From assembly GCA_009733715.1 (NCBI GenBank), contig WMKJ01000100.1, forward strand, positions 1-47,647: a stretch of DNA of 47,647 nucleotides, written 5' to 3'. Shown piece after piece: positions 1 to 11,300 of this stretch (within the stretch, counting starts at the first letter, position 1; every line of letters starts with the position of its first letter). This DNA is from Herpomyces periplanetae (Eukaryota > Ascomycota > Laboulbeniomycetes > Herpomycetales > Herpomycetaceae). The notes under the pieces were generated by a model that was not told the origin of the DNA, ran no database searches, and saw only the letters and a program-made list of their open reading frames with translations. The position numbers were made by a program, and so were the translations under genes.

Positions 1-1477
1 CTCTCCATCATCCTTACCACGTTTCGTTCTCAAACTTCCAACTTCTAATTTGTCTTCTTTGTTAACACTTCTCTCTTCTCCTTACTCATTGCCCCTCGAT
101 TCTTCCTTACTACCCCTTCCTCCTTCACCTTCAGAACCTTTAACTTCCGTCTCTTCTTCTGCCACTTCTGTCGCCTCGACGGCTTCATCTGTATCTTCTT
201 TATCCTCCTCCAACTCCCTCATCGAGCCCTCTCTCACTACCTCTTTTCTATCTGATTTGTCTCCTCCTGCCAAATATCAAAAACTTTCAAATGCATCTCG
301 TGTTTCCGCTTCAAAGCCTAACTGTAAATCTTCAATTTCTTCCCTTCATTCTCACCTTGATTCTCCCATTTCCCCCGTTACTTCAAGCATTCCCTCAAAT
401 CCTCCTCTACCTTCTGTTTATCCCCCATTAGATGTTCCTTCAAACATCAGTCCTCTTCCCTCCGCCTCCCGTTCAACCTCCATCCCTTCTCCCCTTCCCA
501 CCGCCACGCCTTACGCCACAGTTAATTCTATCAGTAGTACTACTGCTACCATCGCCTCCCAGACTGCTACTACGGGTTCCACTTCTACGCTAAATTTCAT
601 TATCCCTCAGGGTGCCCGGCGTGGTCGTAAACAGTCTTTAACCGAGGATCCTACCAAACTATTCTTCTGTGAAATCTGTGTTCGTCGTTTCCGCCGTCAA
701 GAACACTTGAAGAGACATAACCGTTCGCTGCATACGCTAGAAAAGCCGTTTTCTTGCCCTCAGTGTGGCAAAAATTTCAGTCGAAGTGATAATTTGAATC
801 AGCATCAGCGCACTCATACTGCTTCATCTACCTCTCGCTCTCGTCGGCGCATCTCTCGTGCATCTCCCAGATCCACTTCAAGTCAGTCTGCTTCCTCTAG
901 TGCAAGTTCCGCTTCTGATTCTACCCTCAACCTCAGCCAAAATTCCACTTCCACGATTTCCTTATCAAACAATTTATCCCCCTCCGTTGCTATTCCTTCC
1001 ACTGCTTATCCTCATTCTGTTAACTTGAAATCTCCCGACCAAGCGTTGAGTACTAATGATACTGCTGTGACTGGTTCTCAGCACGCTGTTGACGGAAGAA
1101 CTTTGTTATCATTATCTCCTTCAATGTCTAACACTTCCAACTCTCCTCTTGTCAAGCCCTCTACCGTCAATTCAACGCCTGCCATCGTCATGTCCACTAA
1201 CACCAATAAAAGTTCCTCTACTACGAATTTCGAGGCAAATTCTCCTTTAATTTCGCCCCTAAATGGTTCTCAGGCATTCGGTAAACGAATGTACGATGTC
1301 ATTGATGCTGTTTCTGCCACTTTAACAAATTCTGTTGCTTCATCTGGTCCTAGTAATGACAATTCTGGTAACGTGTCAGAGGACTCGGCTTCTGAGTCCG
1401 GTGGTGCTAACGTTGCCGTGGTATATTCACAACGTGAACTTAATATGCTCGATGGATCCGTCGAACCTGACTCTTAA
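1..1477 (+). CDS. Msn2/Msn4/Seb1-like C2H2 stress transcription factor (5' partial)
   Basis: The reading frame is open to the left window edge (first full codon at base 2), so the start lies outside; the first in-window candidate near base 50 is only a TTG. It ends at TAA 1475-1477. Two adjacent C2H2 fingers lie at about 662-820. Their recognition helices read RQEHLKR and RSDNLNQ, matching Msn2/Msn4 and filamentous-fungal Seb1/MsnA, which bind the stress element AGGGG (established family knowledge). Both flanks are long, Ser/Thr/Pro-rich and probably disordered, as in that family. Unlike yeast Msn2, where the fingers sit at the extreme C-terminus, about 220 residues follow them here. The expected role is a nuclear activator of general stress genes; the regulatory N-terminus is not visible. 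The coding strand is very pyrimidine-rich (only 14 purines in 181-240). Confidence 0.85.
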   Translation, partial: SPSSLPRFVLKLPTSNLSSLLTLLSSPYSLPLDSSLLPLPPSPSEPLTSVSSSATSVASTASSVSSLSSSNSLIEPSLTTSFLSDLSPPAKYQKLSNASRVSASKPNCKSSISSLHSHLDSPISPVTSSIPSNPPLPSVYPPLDVPSNISPLPSASRSTSIPSPLPTATPYATVNSISSTTATIASQTATTGSTSTLNFIIPQGARRGRKQSLTEDPTKLFFCEICVRRFRRQEHLKRHNRSLHTLEKPFSCPQCGKNFSRSDNLNQHQRTHTASSTSRSRRRISRASPRSTSSQSASSSASSASDSTLNLSQNSTSTISLSNNLSPSVAIPSTAYPHSVNLKSPDQALSTNDTAVTGSQHAVDGRTLLSLSPSMSNTSNSPLVKPSTVNSTPAIVMSTNTNKSSSTTNFEANSPLISPLNGSQAFGKRMYDVIDAVSATLTNSVASSGPSNDNSGNVSEDSASESGGANVAVVYSQRELNMLDGSVEPDS

Positions 1478-3351
1478 TGAAACTACTTGGAATCCGTATT
1501 CTATCAATTTATCTAACGCCTTTTTCCCTTAATTCCTCATTCGCTTTATCTTACCCGGTACATCTTTTGGTTTGCTTGTTCATTCCTTAGTGTACTCTTC
1601 TACCTTTGAGGCTCAAACCGTCTTAGCATCTAATCTCCTTTAGTCACTTTTTTTGTTGACTGCCTATACTTGCGCTTGTTTTTACTTTTCATCCTGTCGA
1701 CTACCTAGTCGATAATTTTGAACATTGTTGATACATGATCTCAACACTTCTTCACTTCTCTCCTCTACAAACCAACCATTCATCTACGGTTCGCTATCGA
1801 TTTGCCTACTTGCGTTTCTCCGTCTACCAGTACTTAACGTATCTACACTTGATTTGGCGTGAAACTTGGGATAAATCCGATCACTTAATCATACGGGGCC
1901 AATGATCTTCACACTTATTTTCCCACTCATTGCCTCATCTGAGTTCCCTTTCTTCCATACCTGCTTCACATGCTCAGTTACTTTTTCCTTCTTTCGATTG
2001 TATGGCTGCACCCGTGCTCATTCGATTTTAGAAGAGGTCGGCCGTGTAAGCCCTGATTTATTTTATCAATTTTATCCTTCGTAACTACTCTGCACCCTCT
2101 GTTTTCCTTTTTGGGTGGATTTTGATATACTCTCTCCGACCTTCCCTCATATTAGCTCTTCACCTTTTGAATTGTTGGATATTTTGACTTTTGTTCGTCT
2201 TGATAGTTTTTATTTATGTGTATGTGAATTCTTGTCTGTGTATGTGTTTGTCTAAATGCTTGTATTTTTGCCCTCTTGTGTCTATCCTTTCCCTGTCTTT
2301 TGGACACTTTTTTTGGGTATTGTTTGCCTGCGTGAGTGTGAATACGCAGCTCTTTGCAGACTTTACGTGTCTTGATTATATGGACTCACGTACGTACGAG
2401 AACCTGACTTGTGCGATCGTGTTATTTCATCATACTCTACCCGGCGCTGTGCTGCTTGCCGTGTGCACTAAATTTGTGATTGATATAAATATATATATAT
2501 ATAAGTTCTTATTTACTTAACTTGTCGTATTGAGAGGATAATTTCACGTTTTCGTACATCTTGCTTATTGTATTATTATTGAGTGCAAGCCAAACTTGGA
2601 AGTTCCACTTTTTGAATGCAACGCTTAGGCCTGGATAGTTCCAGTTTGCATATGACGCAGGATTGGGTTGATGCAGTGTGCCGTAACTGGTACGTTGGGG
2701 GGGACGGTTTACGGTTTAGTGGTGGTTATTCGTGATTGGGAAATGTCGTATTGTATGTTGTTGTGTACCTTGTCTTGACACTCGACAGTGTTGATGAAGA
2801 TGAATATTTGTAATGAGCATATTAGTAAAACAGGCCGCCGCAGGCCCAATATCACTTGATAATTGGTCACGAATTATCGAATTCGTCGGTTTAAAATTTT
2901 ACTCCAGTTCATGTTGGAGAGTGCACGGCGTTTCGGGTCACCCAACTTATCCGTTGTTTATTGGGCGTACCAGCGAAGTAGATTTCTCGTTTTTCTCTAT
3001 GCTTATCGAATCGTATAACCGTGTGCAAATACGTATACGCGTAAGTATACATGATGTAAGACTAAAAGTTGGTAAAGTATACAGTGTTTATAGTCACGAG
3101 ATGTGAGATATTATCACCCGGCCTAACGCAACATATTCGGTAATTGAACCTTCGCTCACCCGGTAGTGAATGAATTTTATCGTGATAATTCACGCACAGA
3201 GGTTGAACCCAGTAAATCTTACTATTTTAAGCCTATTGTACACAATTGTATATTTCCCTCTTGAAAGTTAGTGTTGGTGTTGGCGTTTGCGGCAAAATGA
3301 TCCCAAAGAATATATGTGAGGCTGAGTATGTTTAAAAGTTTGTTAAAATAT

Positions 3352-3390
3352 AAATATATATATATATATACATATACATATACATATACG
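3352..3390. repeat. AT / TATACA microsatellite
   Basis: A run of alternating AT about 20 nt long grades into three copies of a CATATA unit. This is ordinary simple-sequence DNA, and nothing in it suggests a mobile element. Confidence 0.8.
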
Positions 3391-4030
3391 TGTATTGGTA
3401 CATTATTACCCCAGAAGTTAATCTTACCCACATAATTCCGGTGTACGCGACCGTATATATTTTACCTTTCACGTCACGATAACCGAGTGGGACGGCACGT
3501 GCGGCATAAGTCAAGGTAATTGATTGGGTGGTGGTGGTGGTATGGATAGGTTAGTTAGCCTGACCAACTGAATCATAGTTGTTGCCTTGATCAATTAAAC
3601 AGTTTTGCATCTTTACGCCTCATTTTCCCCACTCGTATATGAACTGAGAGAAACCGGCGTGATATAGTTTTTCTTAATTCGTCCACTTCCATTGTTACTC
3701 TACGCTATATTCATTTCACCAAATTAATCATAATCTAACACAATTAATGCCTGTGTCCACTCACCTCGCTTAATCACCCGTCCGCACTCTTGCCAAATTC
3801 TCCCTTCTCATCTCGCTTATTTCTTCTTTCCACCTAACTAACCCTCTCCAGCCCCAGTGGCTCAGCCCTCAATCCAAACCACCCCGTGACCTGTACGCCT
3901 ACCGTGTGCTGACTAATGATTCATTTTTCGTTTAAATTTTTTTTTTGTTCAATTTTTGGTAGGAAATTGGAAAATATTTTTTTGCATCAACGGGTAATTG
4001 TTTTTTTTTCATGGGCCGGGGGTAGATAAA

Positions 4031-4072
4031 ATGAAGGCGTTAATCTACTTACATGAAGATTTATTTATGTAG
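4031..4072 (+). promoter_or_regulatory. Candidate upstream ORF in the DPH6 leader
   Basis: A 13-codon ATG-to-TAG frame lies 66 nt before the DPH6 start. An even shorter one (ATG GGC CGG GGG TAG) sits just before it at about 4011. If the DPH6 transcript begins upstream of 4010, ribosomes would meet these first. The transcript start is not known, so this is inference. Confidence 0.25.
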
Positions 4073-4138
4073 GTTAAGGCTTTATTTTTTTAATTAAAAC
4101 TTTTTCAACATTCCAATTATCCCGGATTTCTCTTACCT

Positions 4139-6955
4139 ATGGATTCACGTAATGTGATTGCCTTAGTATCGGGCGGCAAAGATTCTCTTTTTGCCATTAC
4201 CCATTGTCTTTCCTTGGGTCATAGGATCATCTCTCTTGCTAACATTTTTCCTCATAATTACGGCGAGCAGTTAAATTATATGTACCAAACTGTCGCTTAT
4301 GAATTAGTACCTCGTCTATCCCGTGCGCTTAATTTGCCTCTATATCGTATACCTGTTATCGATAATGATGAGTTACCGTCTTCTTACCTTGCCAATGTAA
4401 CACAAATTCTCCCGGATAATCCCACTCCGTCATCACTTAATTGTACTCAGTGTCCGTACCTTATTCAACTTGACGCTGATAATAACGTTAATTGCCTTAC
4501 TCACTTGTTACACACTATTCTTCATCAGTTACCCCACGCTAACGCGGTATGTACGGGTGCATTACTCTCTACGTATCAGCGTGTTCGCGTTGAACACTCA
4601 ATTACTCTCATTAATCAATTACCCTGTCGCGCATCTCATCCAAAGCTAATTAGTTTAGCCCCACTTTGGCTATATCCTCTACTTCCCCCGGATTACAGTG
4701 CTATGCTTGCTGTGCGTGGTATGCGCGAATCTCACTTTAACGTCCGAATTGTTCGAGTCGCTACTGAACCGCTTTTAACGAATAAACGCAAATATAACCT
4801 GTATCATGATTCACATGGTTTAATACACTCTTCCACTTTTCATGCTGACCAATTCTGGCGTTCTTCTTCACCTCCAGGTGCCTTGGGCGTTCAATTAATA
4901 TCTCCAATTGGTCAAATTGATAATTTTACCTTTGTTCGTGATAATTTTCTAAAGTTTTTTCACCGGTTTGACCCCTCTCCCGATTTCAGATTGGCCCTTT
5001 TTGCCACTTCCAAAGAATACCCATGTCGTAGTTCATACGGTGTTCAATTGTCCGCTGCTTTACTCGGTGAAGGTGGAGAGTATGAAACTTTCGTCATAAA
5101 TGCACCCTCCATGATTGAATCACCTTTACTTCACAATTGTAATGTTGATTTAAATGTCATGTTTGATCGTGATGGAGGTGTTGAGTCTGGTGCTTCAACG
5201 GCATGGTTCTCATTTGAAATACGTGATGCGTCGTTATGTTCCATCAATTCTTCCGACAAAACCGATGAATCGAAGATTCAATTGCCCTTGTTTAGCCTGC
5301 CTGAACTCTGGGACACGGAATTTTCCAACGTTTTAAAGCTGTGCGTTAACGATAATTTATGGGGGAAAATGACTTCTATACAAGGGTCGCCCAATACTTT
5401 GTCAATTGTCACTCGTGATAAACCTACAATTGGTGCCGTTCTTGCCTTAAAGCCGACACATTTACTCTGCATTTCAAATCTTATGTCTCCCAATAGTTCA
5501 GATGCGGAATGCCAAACTCACCAAATCATTTACTTGGTTCAGGCCCGAGTTACAGAGTACATTGATAATACAATTAAAAAAGATAAAAATCAGTGCATTC
5601 ACGTTTGCTTACTTCAGTGCAACATAATTTTGCAGGATATGAATGATTTTGAAAAGGTTAACGCAGTTTATGAAAATTTGTTTCACCGCAATATTCCTGG
5701 AGTAGTTTGGCAGTCTAATCCAGCAGCAAGAGTTACAGTCGCATGTGATTCAAGCTTAATTGGGCAAGATATACGAGTGATGATTTCTGTAATATTGGCA
5801 ATAAGTGAACAATACGAACAACGGGAGAGTAAATTTAACCTTGAGCAACAGTGTCTTTCCCATTTACCAACATCTTACCTTCACATTCAAAGCGTTTCGT
5901 ACTGGGCACCGGCATGTATTGGACCATATGCTCAGGCCACCAATTTGTCCGTATACGAGGCTGAAACATGTCAAATTAACGGACAAAAAACTTATCAATT
6001 ACCGCTTTTGGATATTGTTTTTCTGGCTGGTCAAATTCCTCTTAAACCAATCAGCATGAAACTTATCGAAGAACATACTCAAACCGAAGATATTTTGTTA
6101 AGTTTACAACATTTATTTCGAGTCGCACGTTACCAGAATGTTGATTGGTGGTCATGGGGAATTATGTTCACATCACAAAAAAACCTTGGGATATCATCGA
6201 GTGATATAATATTAAATTATATTAAAGTTGCACGTATAGCTGGACTTGCGTGGGACAGTATACACGATCAATGTTATCGCCAATATACTCATATACAAAA
6301 TATAACTAATAATAATGATTTTGAAAAGAATTTTTCAACTCAGTCGAACTATATACATGAAAGATTTTCATACACAACCATTCCAGGACCACCCAACTAC
6401 ATTTATATGCCAGAACCAATTACTTCGAATCATAAAAATAACATTCTAATCATCATCATATCTTCTTTACCTCGTGATGCTCCCTTCGAATGGTCTGGCC
6501 TCGGCCTCCACCTCCACCGCCACACTCCCCTCCACAGCCTCACCCTGCACGTGCACCACGAGTCAGCCCCATGTGGCGAATGGCCTCTCTCCGTCCTGTG
6601 GGCACGTGAAGCTGGCATTGGATCTGTCTGTGGCTTGTGTCCCACGTGGTCTCCGGGCTTTAAGGATATTCCGAAAATCATTAATGACGTCACTGCGAGT
6701 CTTCGTTTGTGGTGCGAAAAGTTGGAAAAATGCTTTCTTCGTGTAAATTTTACACTTTATACACCTCGAGATGTAATAGATTGGACTGTGGACAACTTGT
6801 TAAATTCATCCATACAGGTTAATCAATGTATGAAAAATGGCTTACAAGTTTGTTCTATTCATACTGCCCAATTATTTCCTTGTTACGCAGTTTTATCGGG
6901 TAATGGTCATTCTGGAAATCTAGGCTTAACCGGTCTATTTACTATTTCGGAATAG
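4139..6955 (+). CDS. DPH6: Diphthine-ammonia ligase (Dph6), ATP-PPase plus Rid-like domains
   Basis: This 938-residue intronless protein catalyses the last step of diphthamide synthesis on translation elongation factor 2, the ATP-dependent amidation of diphthine, in the cytosol (family knowledge). The N-terminal PP-loop reads SGGKDS at residues 11-16. The family signature GEGGEYET lies near residues 311-318. Two YjgF/Rid-like domains follow: the first ends around MNDFEKVN and PAARVTV, and the second begins with IGPYAQAT near residue 593. This is the layout of yeast Dph6 (685 residues), so the present protein is about 250 residues longer, mostly through loops and linkers. The ATG at 4139 places the P-loop at the usual distance from the N-terminus. 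An unusual GC-rich patch lies within codons at about 6478-6662. The stop is TAG at 6953-6955. Confidence 0.93.
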   Translation: MDSRNVIALVSGGKDSLFAITHCLSLGHRIISLANIFPHNYGEQLNYMYQTVAYELVPRLSRALNLPLYRIPVIDNDELPSSYLANVTQILPDNPTPSSLNCTQCPYLIQLDADNNVNCLTHLLHTILHQLPHANAVCTGALLSTYQRVRVEHSITLINQLPCRASHPKLISLAPLWLYPLLPPDYSAMLAVRGMRESHFNVRIVRVATEPLLTNKRKYNLYHDSHGLIHSSTFHADQFWRSSSPPGALGVQLISPIGQIDNFTFVRDNFLKFFHRFDPSPDFRLALFATSKEYPCRSSYGVQLSAALLGEGGEYETFVINAPSMIESPLLHNCNVDLNVMFDRDGGVESGASTAWFSFEIRDASLCSINSSDKTDESKIQLPLFSLPELWDTEFSNVLKLCVNDNLWGKMTSIQGSPNTLSIVTRDKPTIGAVLALKPTHLLCISNLMSPNSSDAECQTHQIIYLVQARVTEYIDNTIKKDKNQCIHVCLLQCNIILQDMNDFEKVNAVYENLFHRNIPGVVWQSNPAARVTVACDSSLIGQDIRVMISVILAISEQYEQRESKFNLEQQCLSHLPTSYLHIQSVSYWAPACIGPYAQATNLSVYEAETCQINGQKTYQLPLLDIVFLAGQIPLKPISMKLIEEHTQTEDILLSLQHLFRVARYQNVDWWSWGIMFTSQKNLGISSSDIILNYIKVARIAGLAWDSIHDQCYRQYTHIQNITNNNDFEKNFSTQSNYIHERFSYTTIPGPPNYIYMPEPITSNHKNNILIIIISSLPRDAPFEWSGLGLHLHRHTPLHSLTLHVHHESAPCGEWPLSVLWAREAGIGSVCGLCPTWSPGFKDIPKIINDVTASLRLWCEKLEKCFLRVNFTLYTPRDVIDWTVDNLLNSSIQVNQCMKNGLQVCSIHTAQLFPCYAVLSGNGHSGNLGLTGLFTISE

Positions 6956-7310
6956 TCACTTTTTTCTCCAGGCCTTTTATTTGTGACAAACTTGGTTTTG
7001 TTCTTTGCTAACTTGACTCTGGATCTACTTTTTCTATACTTATCCGTCTGCGTCAACGTATACCCTCCTGCGTCCTCGTATTACGTTAGCCGTTTGTTCG
7101 TACGTGAAAACTTCATTTGTCCAACCCATACTGCATGAGGTGCATACATAATATTTATCAAGATGATGAACAAACGGCTCACATTTCGTAATTAAACCAT
7201 CCCTGCTCTATTTTTTCTCTTTCGTATCTACGCACACCTATCGTTTCCATTTTTTCTTGCCTCCCTTTACCCCAACTTTCTCACCTGGATCTTTAACCTC
7301 TCTACCCAGC
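6956..7310. other. DPH6-SEC53 intergenic region
   Basis: This 355-bp spacer between two same-strand genes must hold the DPH6 3' UTR and the SEC53 promoter and leader. It carries a 12-bp perfect inverted repeat (7088-7099 and 7168-7179). The last 110 bp are pyrimidine-rich, typical of leaders in this window. No further gene is seen. Confidence 0.6.
7088..7179. repeat. 12-bp perfect inverted repeat with 68-nt loop
   Basis: AGCCGTTTGTTC at 7088-7099 is the exact reverse complement of GAACAAACGGCT at 7168-7179. The match stops at the next base on both sides. It could be a hairpin in the DPH6 3' UTR or two oppositely oriented copies of a protein-binding site in the SEC53 promoter. Confidence 0.7.
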
Positions 7311-8342
7311 ATGGCCAATGCAATGCTTGAACGTGCAAACATTGACAAACAGTACGGGGACTGTCTACCCGATGATTTTATACCTTTCAAAGACCGTGAA
7401 CACGGTAAAACAATATGTTTATTCGACGTTGACGGAACCTTAACCCCTCCGCGCGGAGTAAGTTAACATCCATCATACCCCACTATCCTAAAATTTTGCT
7501 TCAAATTCACAACCTTCACCCCACAGATTTGCAGTCCAGAAATGTATGATGCGTTAAAAGCTTTACGACGCAAGTATGTAATAGCTTCGATCGGAGGTTC
7601 CGACATGGCTAAACAAGATGAACAACTCGGTCACGGTATACCTGGCCCCGTCCCCGCATGTGGTTATCGTGTAGCTCGTTTATTTGATTTTTGCTTCGCT
7701 GAGAATGGTTTGGTTGCCATACGCTTAGGTGAACCATTACCCATGCCTACAGCTACCCTAATGAGTTGTTTTCCCGGTGGTCAAGACCGTTGGAATGAAT
7801 TCGTTAGTTTTGCCTTAACCTATATAGGTCAACTAAATATTCCTTGTAAACGTGGCACATTTATCGAACTACGTCGTGGTATGGTAAACATCAGTCCCAT
7901 AGGTCGTAATGCCAGTCCCGACGAACGTCGCGACTTTGAAATTTATGATACTCAACATGCCGTACGTTCCTCCATGATCCAAGCTCTCCGCCAAAAATTT
8001 CCCCACTGTGATCTCGTTTACGCCACTGGTGGTCAAATCTCCATCGACGTTTACCCTCGCGGTTGGGATAAATGTTACTGCTTACGCTTACTGGATTGCG
8101 AACGTGCGGACGCTACTTTTTCTCGCCCTCGATTACTCGCTTTTAATCCCTTAAATGTACTCCACAATGCCGTAACTATCGATAGTTGGTTCTCCGATAT
8201 TCGCTTCTACGGTGATAAAACTATGCCCGGCGGAAATGATCACTCTATTTATCAACATGCTCAAGTCAAAGGGACCACTGTTACCAGTCCTTCTGACACA
8301 CTACAACATATTCATCAATTACTCGCCTCCACACCTCCCTAA
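7311..8342 (+). CDS. SEC53: Phosphomannomutase (Sec53/PMM), two exons
   Basis: The enzyme interconverts mannose-6-phosphate and mannose-1-phosphate for GDP-mannose, feeding N-glycosylation, O-mannosylation and GPI anchors (family knowledge). The exons are 7311-7457 and 7527-8342. The 69-nt intron starts GTAAGT and ends CAG, and joining gives PPRG-ICSPEMYDALKAL, the continuous family sequence. The HAD motif FDVDGTLTP puts nucleophile Asp39 and acid/base Asp41 in exon 1. GGSD, FAENGL, SPIGRNAS, GGQIS and YGDKT-GGND follow in order. The protein is 320 residues against about 250 for yeast and human enzymes. It has an N-terminal extension of roughly 25 residues, about 10 extra residues after EQLG, and about 25 extra before the YGDKT loop. 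No in-frame intron explains the last one. A second in-frame ATG at 7323 is possible. Only 45 bp separate its stop from that of the convergent peptidase gene. Confidence 0.95.
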
Positions 8343-8387
8343 CTTTTGTACATCGACACTTAGCTAGCCCATAACACGAAAAATATA

Positions 8388-11300
8388 TCATCGACCCGAC
8401 CTTGGCTTAATTCCAAAAATATCCGTTGTGTAAATGTTGAAAATTTCGTCGTACGATACAACTCGCGCCGTATGTCCCGGTACAGTATCGTTACCCACGA
8501 TGTACGGTGATTGAAGCCTTCTTACTTGATCATCTACTAGATTGCTTGCACACGCCAATACTGTGGTAGCTCGAGATTCCATAAATAATGGAATAATCCA
8601 TTGTCTTGCGAACTCGCCCATTTGAGCTGCTGTTAACTGTTTCTCAGCCGCCACAGGTTTACGCAAATTTTCCTCAAATGTTACCGTTCTACCGCTTCCA
8701 CCTCCCAAAAATAATTCCCTCTGCCGTGATGTTACCACTTGATCTCGCGATGAAAATTCTACCGCAACTCTTGTGGACGCTGCATTAGATGCCATTATTG
8801 ACTCTTCCTCTGAATACTGCCGTGCTCCCGTATAATACTCAAGCACGATTGTTCGCGCTAATTCGTACGCTGCCGCTGGATTCGATGATCGAAGTATTCT
8901 AAATGTGAGTGTCCCCGTTTCTCGTGAAAAGTCGAAATTTAATGAATATCCAAGTCCTGCTGCTCGAATATACCTAAGAATTGGTTGCGTCAATGGTGTA
9001 ATAAATTTTAGGTACGTCATTAAATTCGTGAACTCTGTATTTGTGAGATTTTTCGGTCCTTGCACCATCAGTATTGCTTGACCTGATTCAATACTATTAA
9101 ACGGTACGATAAACGTTGTTTTTCCAAATTGAATCGGAGAAACTCCCGCCCTATTAGGTCGTGCTGGGGATCCTGGAACTGGTGGTGAACCCGCTACAAG
9201 TTGTGTAAATTTTTCATATGAACCAAATTCTCTTTCAATCCGATCCGAGAATCTCTTCCATGGCTGTACTATGCTCGCTTGCTCTCGTAACGGTCCACTT
9301 ACGAAAATTCGTGTTCGCGGAGACACAAGAACACGCTGCCGCACCATCAAAAGTTCATTAATTGTTCGAGCTGGATCTTGTGCTAATTCCCTTAAAAATC
9401 GCTCAATCATCTTCTCCGCGATAGAATCATCTGCTAACATCATTGCTGAATCGTGAATCCTTGTCATTATATTGGAGATTGAACCAATCTGATTAAACAA
9501 ATCCTTTGACCTCGATTGTAGATTCTTCAATCTCGGTTCAAGGGCCTTTTTGAGTGATACTATATCATAATTCACTCCAAAGTAAAAAGCTTCGATCCAT
9601 TGTACCATCAAATCATATGCCTTACTCGGCCCAGCAACCGTCAAGTTAACTGAATATTGTGATACCCCACCTAAGCCCAAGCTAAAACCTCTTGACGAAA
9701 ATAATCTAAGCGCTTTAATTGATTCATCCGCCGTCATGTTAAATCCATTAACCGTGTAACCCACGTTGAAAAAGGTGTCCACTAGAGCCCGCAATAAATA
9801 AAGTTTCTCTATCGGTACATCGACATTTTCTGTTGTGATACTAATCACTAAAGATCCGAACGGATCTTCCATGAATACAATTGGTAAATCCAGTTGTTGT
9901 GCACCTTGCTCATCCGTCAACCTTTGAAATTGAGCTGCTGATTCCAGAGGTTCAGCATTCGCGAATCTTTTATTCCAACCTGGTGTAAATGAATATGGAA
10001 CGTCAGGAATCAATGTCGATAATCCATTCACGTCAATCGGTTCAACTTTGGGTAAATATTCAACAGGAACTGGGGCTTCATTATTGTCGCGCACAATTGC
10101 AAGTTGATCATCGCGCGCTTTGCGCTGAGCTACTGTCATCGAATTGCGCTGTCGTATTGTTCGTTGCTTGTCCTGTTCACGCAATTGAACTGATAATTCT
10201 TTCGATCCTTTTGCAAATACAGCTCGATGATTATCGTCCAAATACACTTTACGGAAAAATTCATTCCACTGATCAATCGTCCATCTGTAAAGTTCTTGCA
10301 TATATCCCTCAAAATTCAATTCCTCAGCTATAAATGAACCATTTCCTCCGAATAACGTGAAGTCGATAGGCGCTATAGCCGAAAATGCATTGATAAAATC
10401 TCCAACTACTCTTTTCTTCCGTTCAGTGACACCATCCAACGTTGTAGCAATCATTGATTTGTCCAATTTCGTTCGATACATATTTTGCAAAACCCCGAAA
10501 AACTGTTTATACGCCTCGTACATTTCTTCATTCTTGGTCCCTGTTATCCTTACTAGTGTTACATATCGATCATAGCTGCTAGTTTCAAAAAGCACCGGTC
10601 CCACAAATTTATTAGCTTTTACCCATTCAGAAACCGGTGACCTGTCCGAAGTAAGCGCAACATTCAGCACATCAATTGCCGTTCGTATTAACCCCGTTCG
10701 GGGAAGTTTCGTTGATATACCTATCATCACTGTTCCAGATGATGAGCTTTCCGCTGGAATATATACTTCAACAATTTGGGTTGAGTTGAACGGCTCCATA
10801 AAACTGCTGTATAATGGCTTAGGAAGTGGGGGAAACCTCTCCCTCCAATCTGCTCGTATCGTGTTTGGACTTGGTGGAAGTCTGTTATCATTTTGTGCAA
10901 ATGCTTGTTCAACACTCCCTTCACTAGTCAGTCTGACACCCTGCACCAATGGATTAACAGCTGGTGAAGGAACAGTTTGAGGTTGCTCAGCTGCAGTTGT
11001 ACCAGTCGCTGTATTTGCTGGTAAGTTCTCATTTGTCGGATTCTGCGCTGAACATCTATAATCAAAGGTCAATTCTTTATTCAGAAAAACTGCATCTTCA
11101 ACGCCTATAATAGCTCTGAGTGCCTGCTCAGTGTTAATAGGTCCCGTTAACGTTAACAAAGCATTTTGTGGAACATAATACTTTTTATGAAATTTACGTA
11201 TAGACTCCAGCGATAACTTTCGAAGCGCTTCCGGAGAACCTCCGGATACCCAATGATGTCCATTATTTTGGGGAAATATACTTCTCATAAAAGCAATGCG

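Larger units (their letters stand above)
1478..4138. other. Intergenic region between the zinc-finger gene and DPH6
   Basis: No convincing gene is visible in 2.66 kb. It starts pyrimidine-rich (about 1500-2200), probably the 3' UTR of the zinc-finger gene, and becomes mixed after 2200. Short open frames (for example 2191-2520 and 2813-3106) have no recognisable domain and weak starts. It contains an AT run at about 2483-2503, an AT/TATACA tract at 3352-3390, a GGT-rich run near 3530 and several T homopolymers at 3935-4095, just upstream of DPH6. No tRNA-like T-arm could be found by eye. Confidence 0.6.

Noticed and set aside
2191-2520. 109-codon hydrophobic open frame
   Set aside because: TTG start, and composition is driven by T-rich DNA and an AT microsatellite; not a credible membrane protein.
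2813-3106. 97-codon ATG-initiated frame
   Set aside because: No family resemblance, no neighbours supporting it, and length within chance expectation. A small orphan gene cannot be formally excluded.
6430-6746. Antisense and alternative-frame open frames over the GC-rich patch of DPH6
   Set aside because: The DPH6 frame continues through with family-consistent sequence on both sides. High GC lowers stop frequency in all frames.
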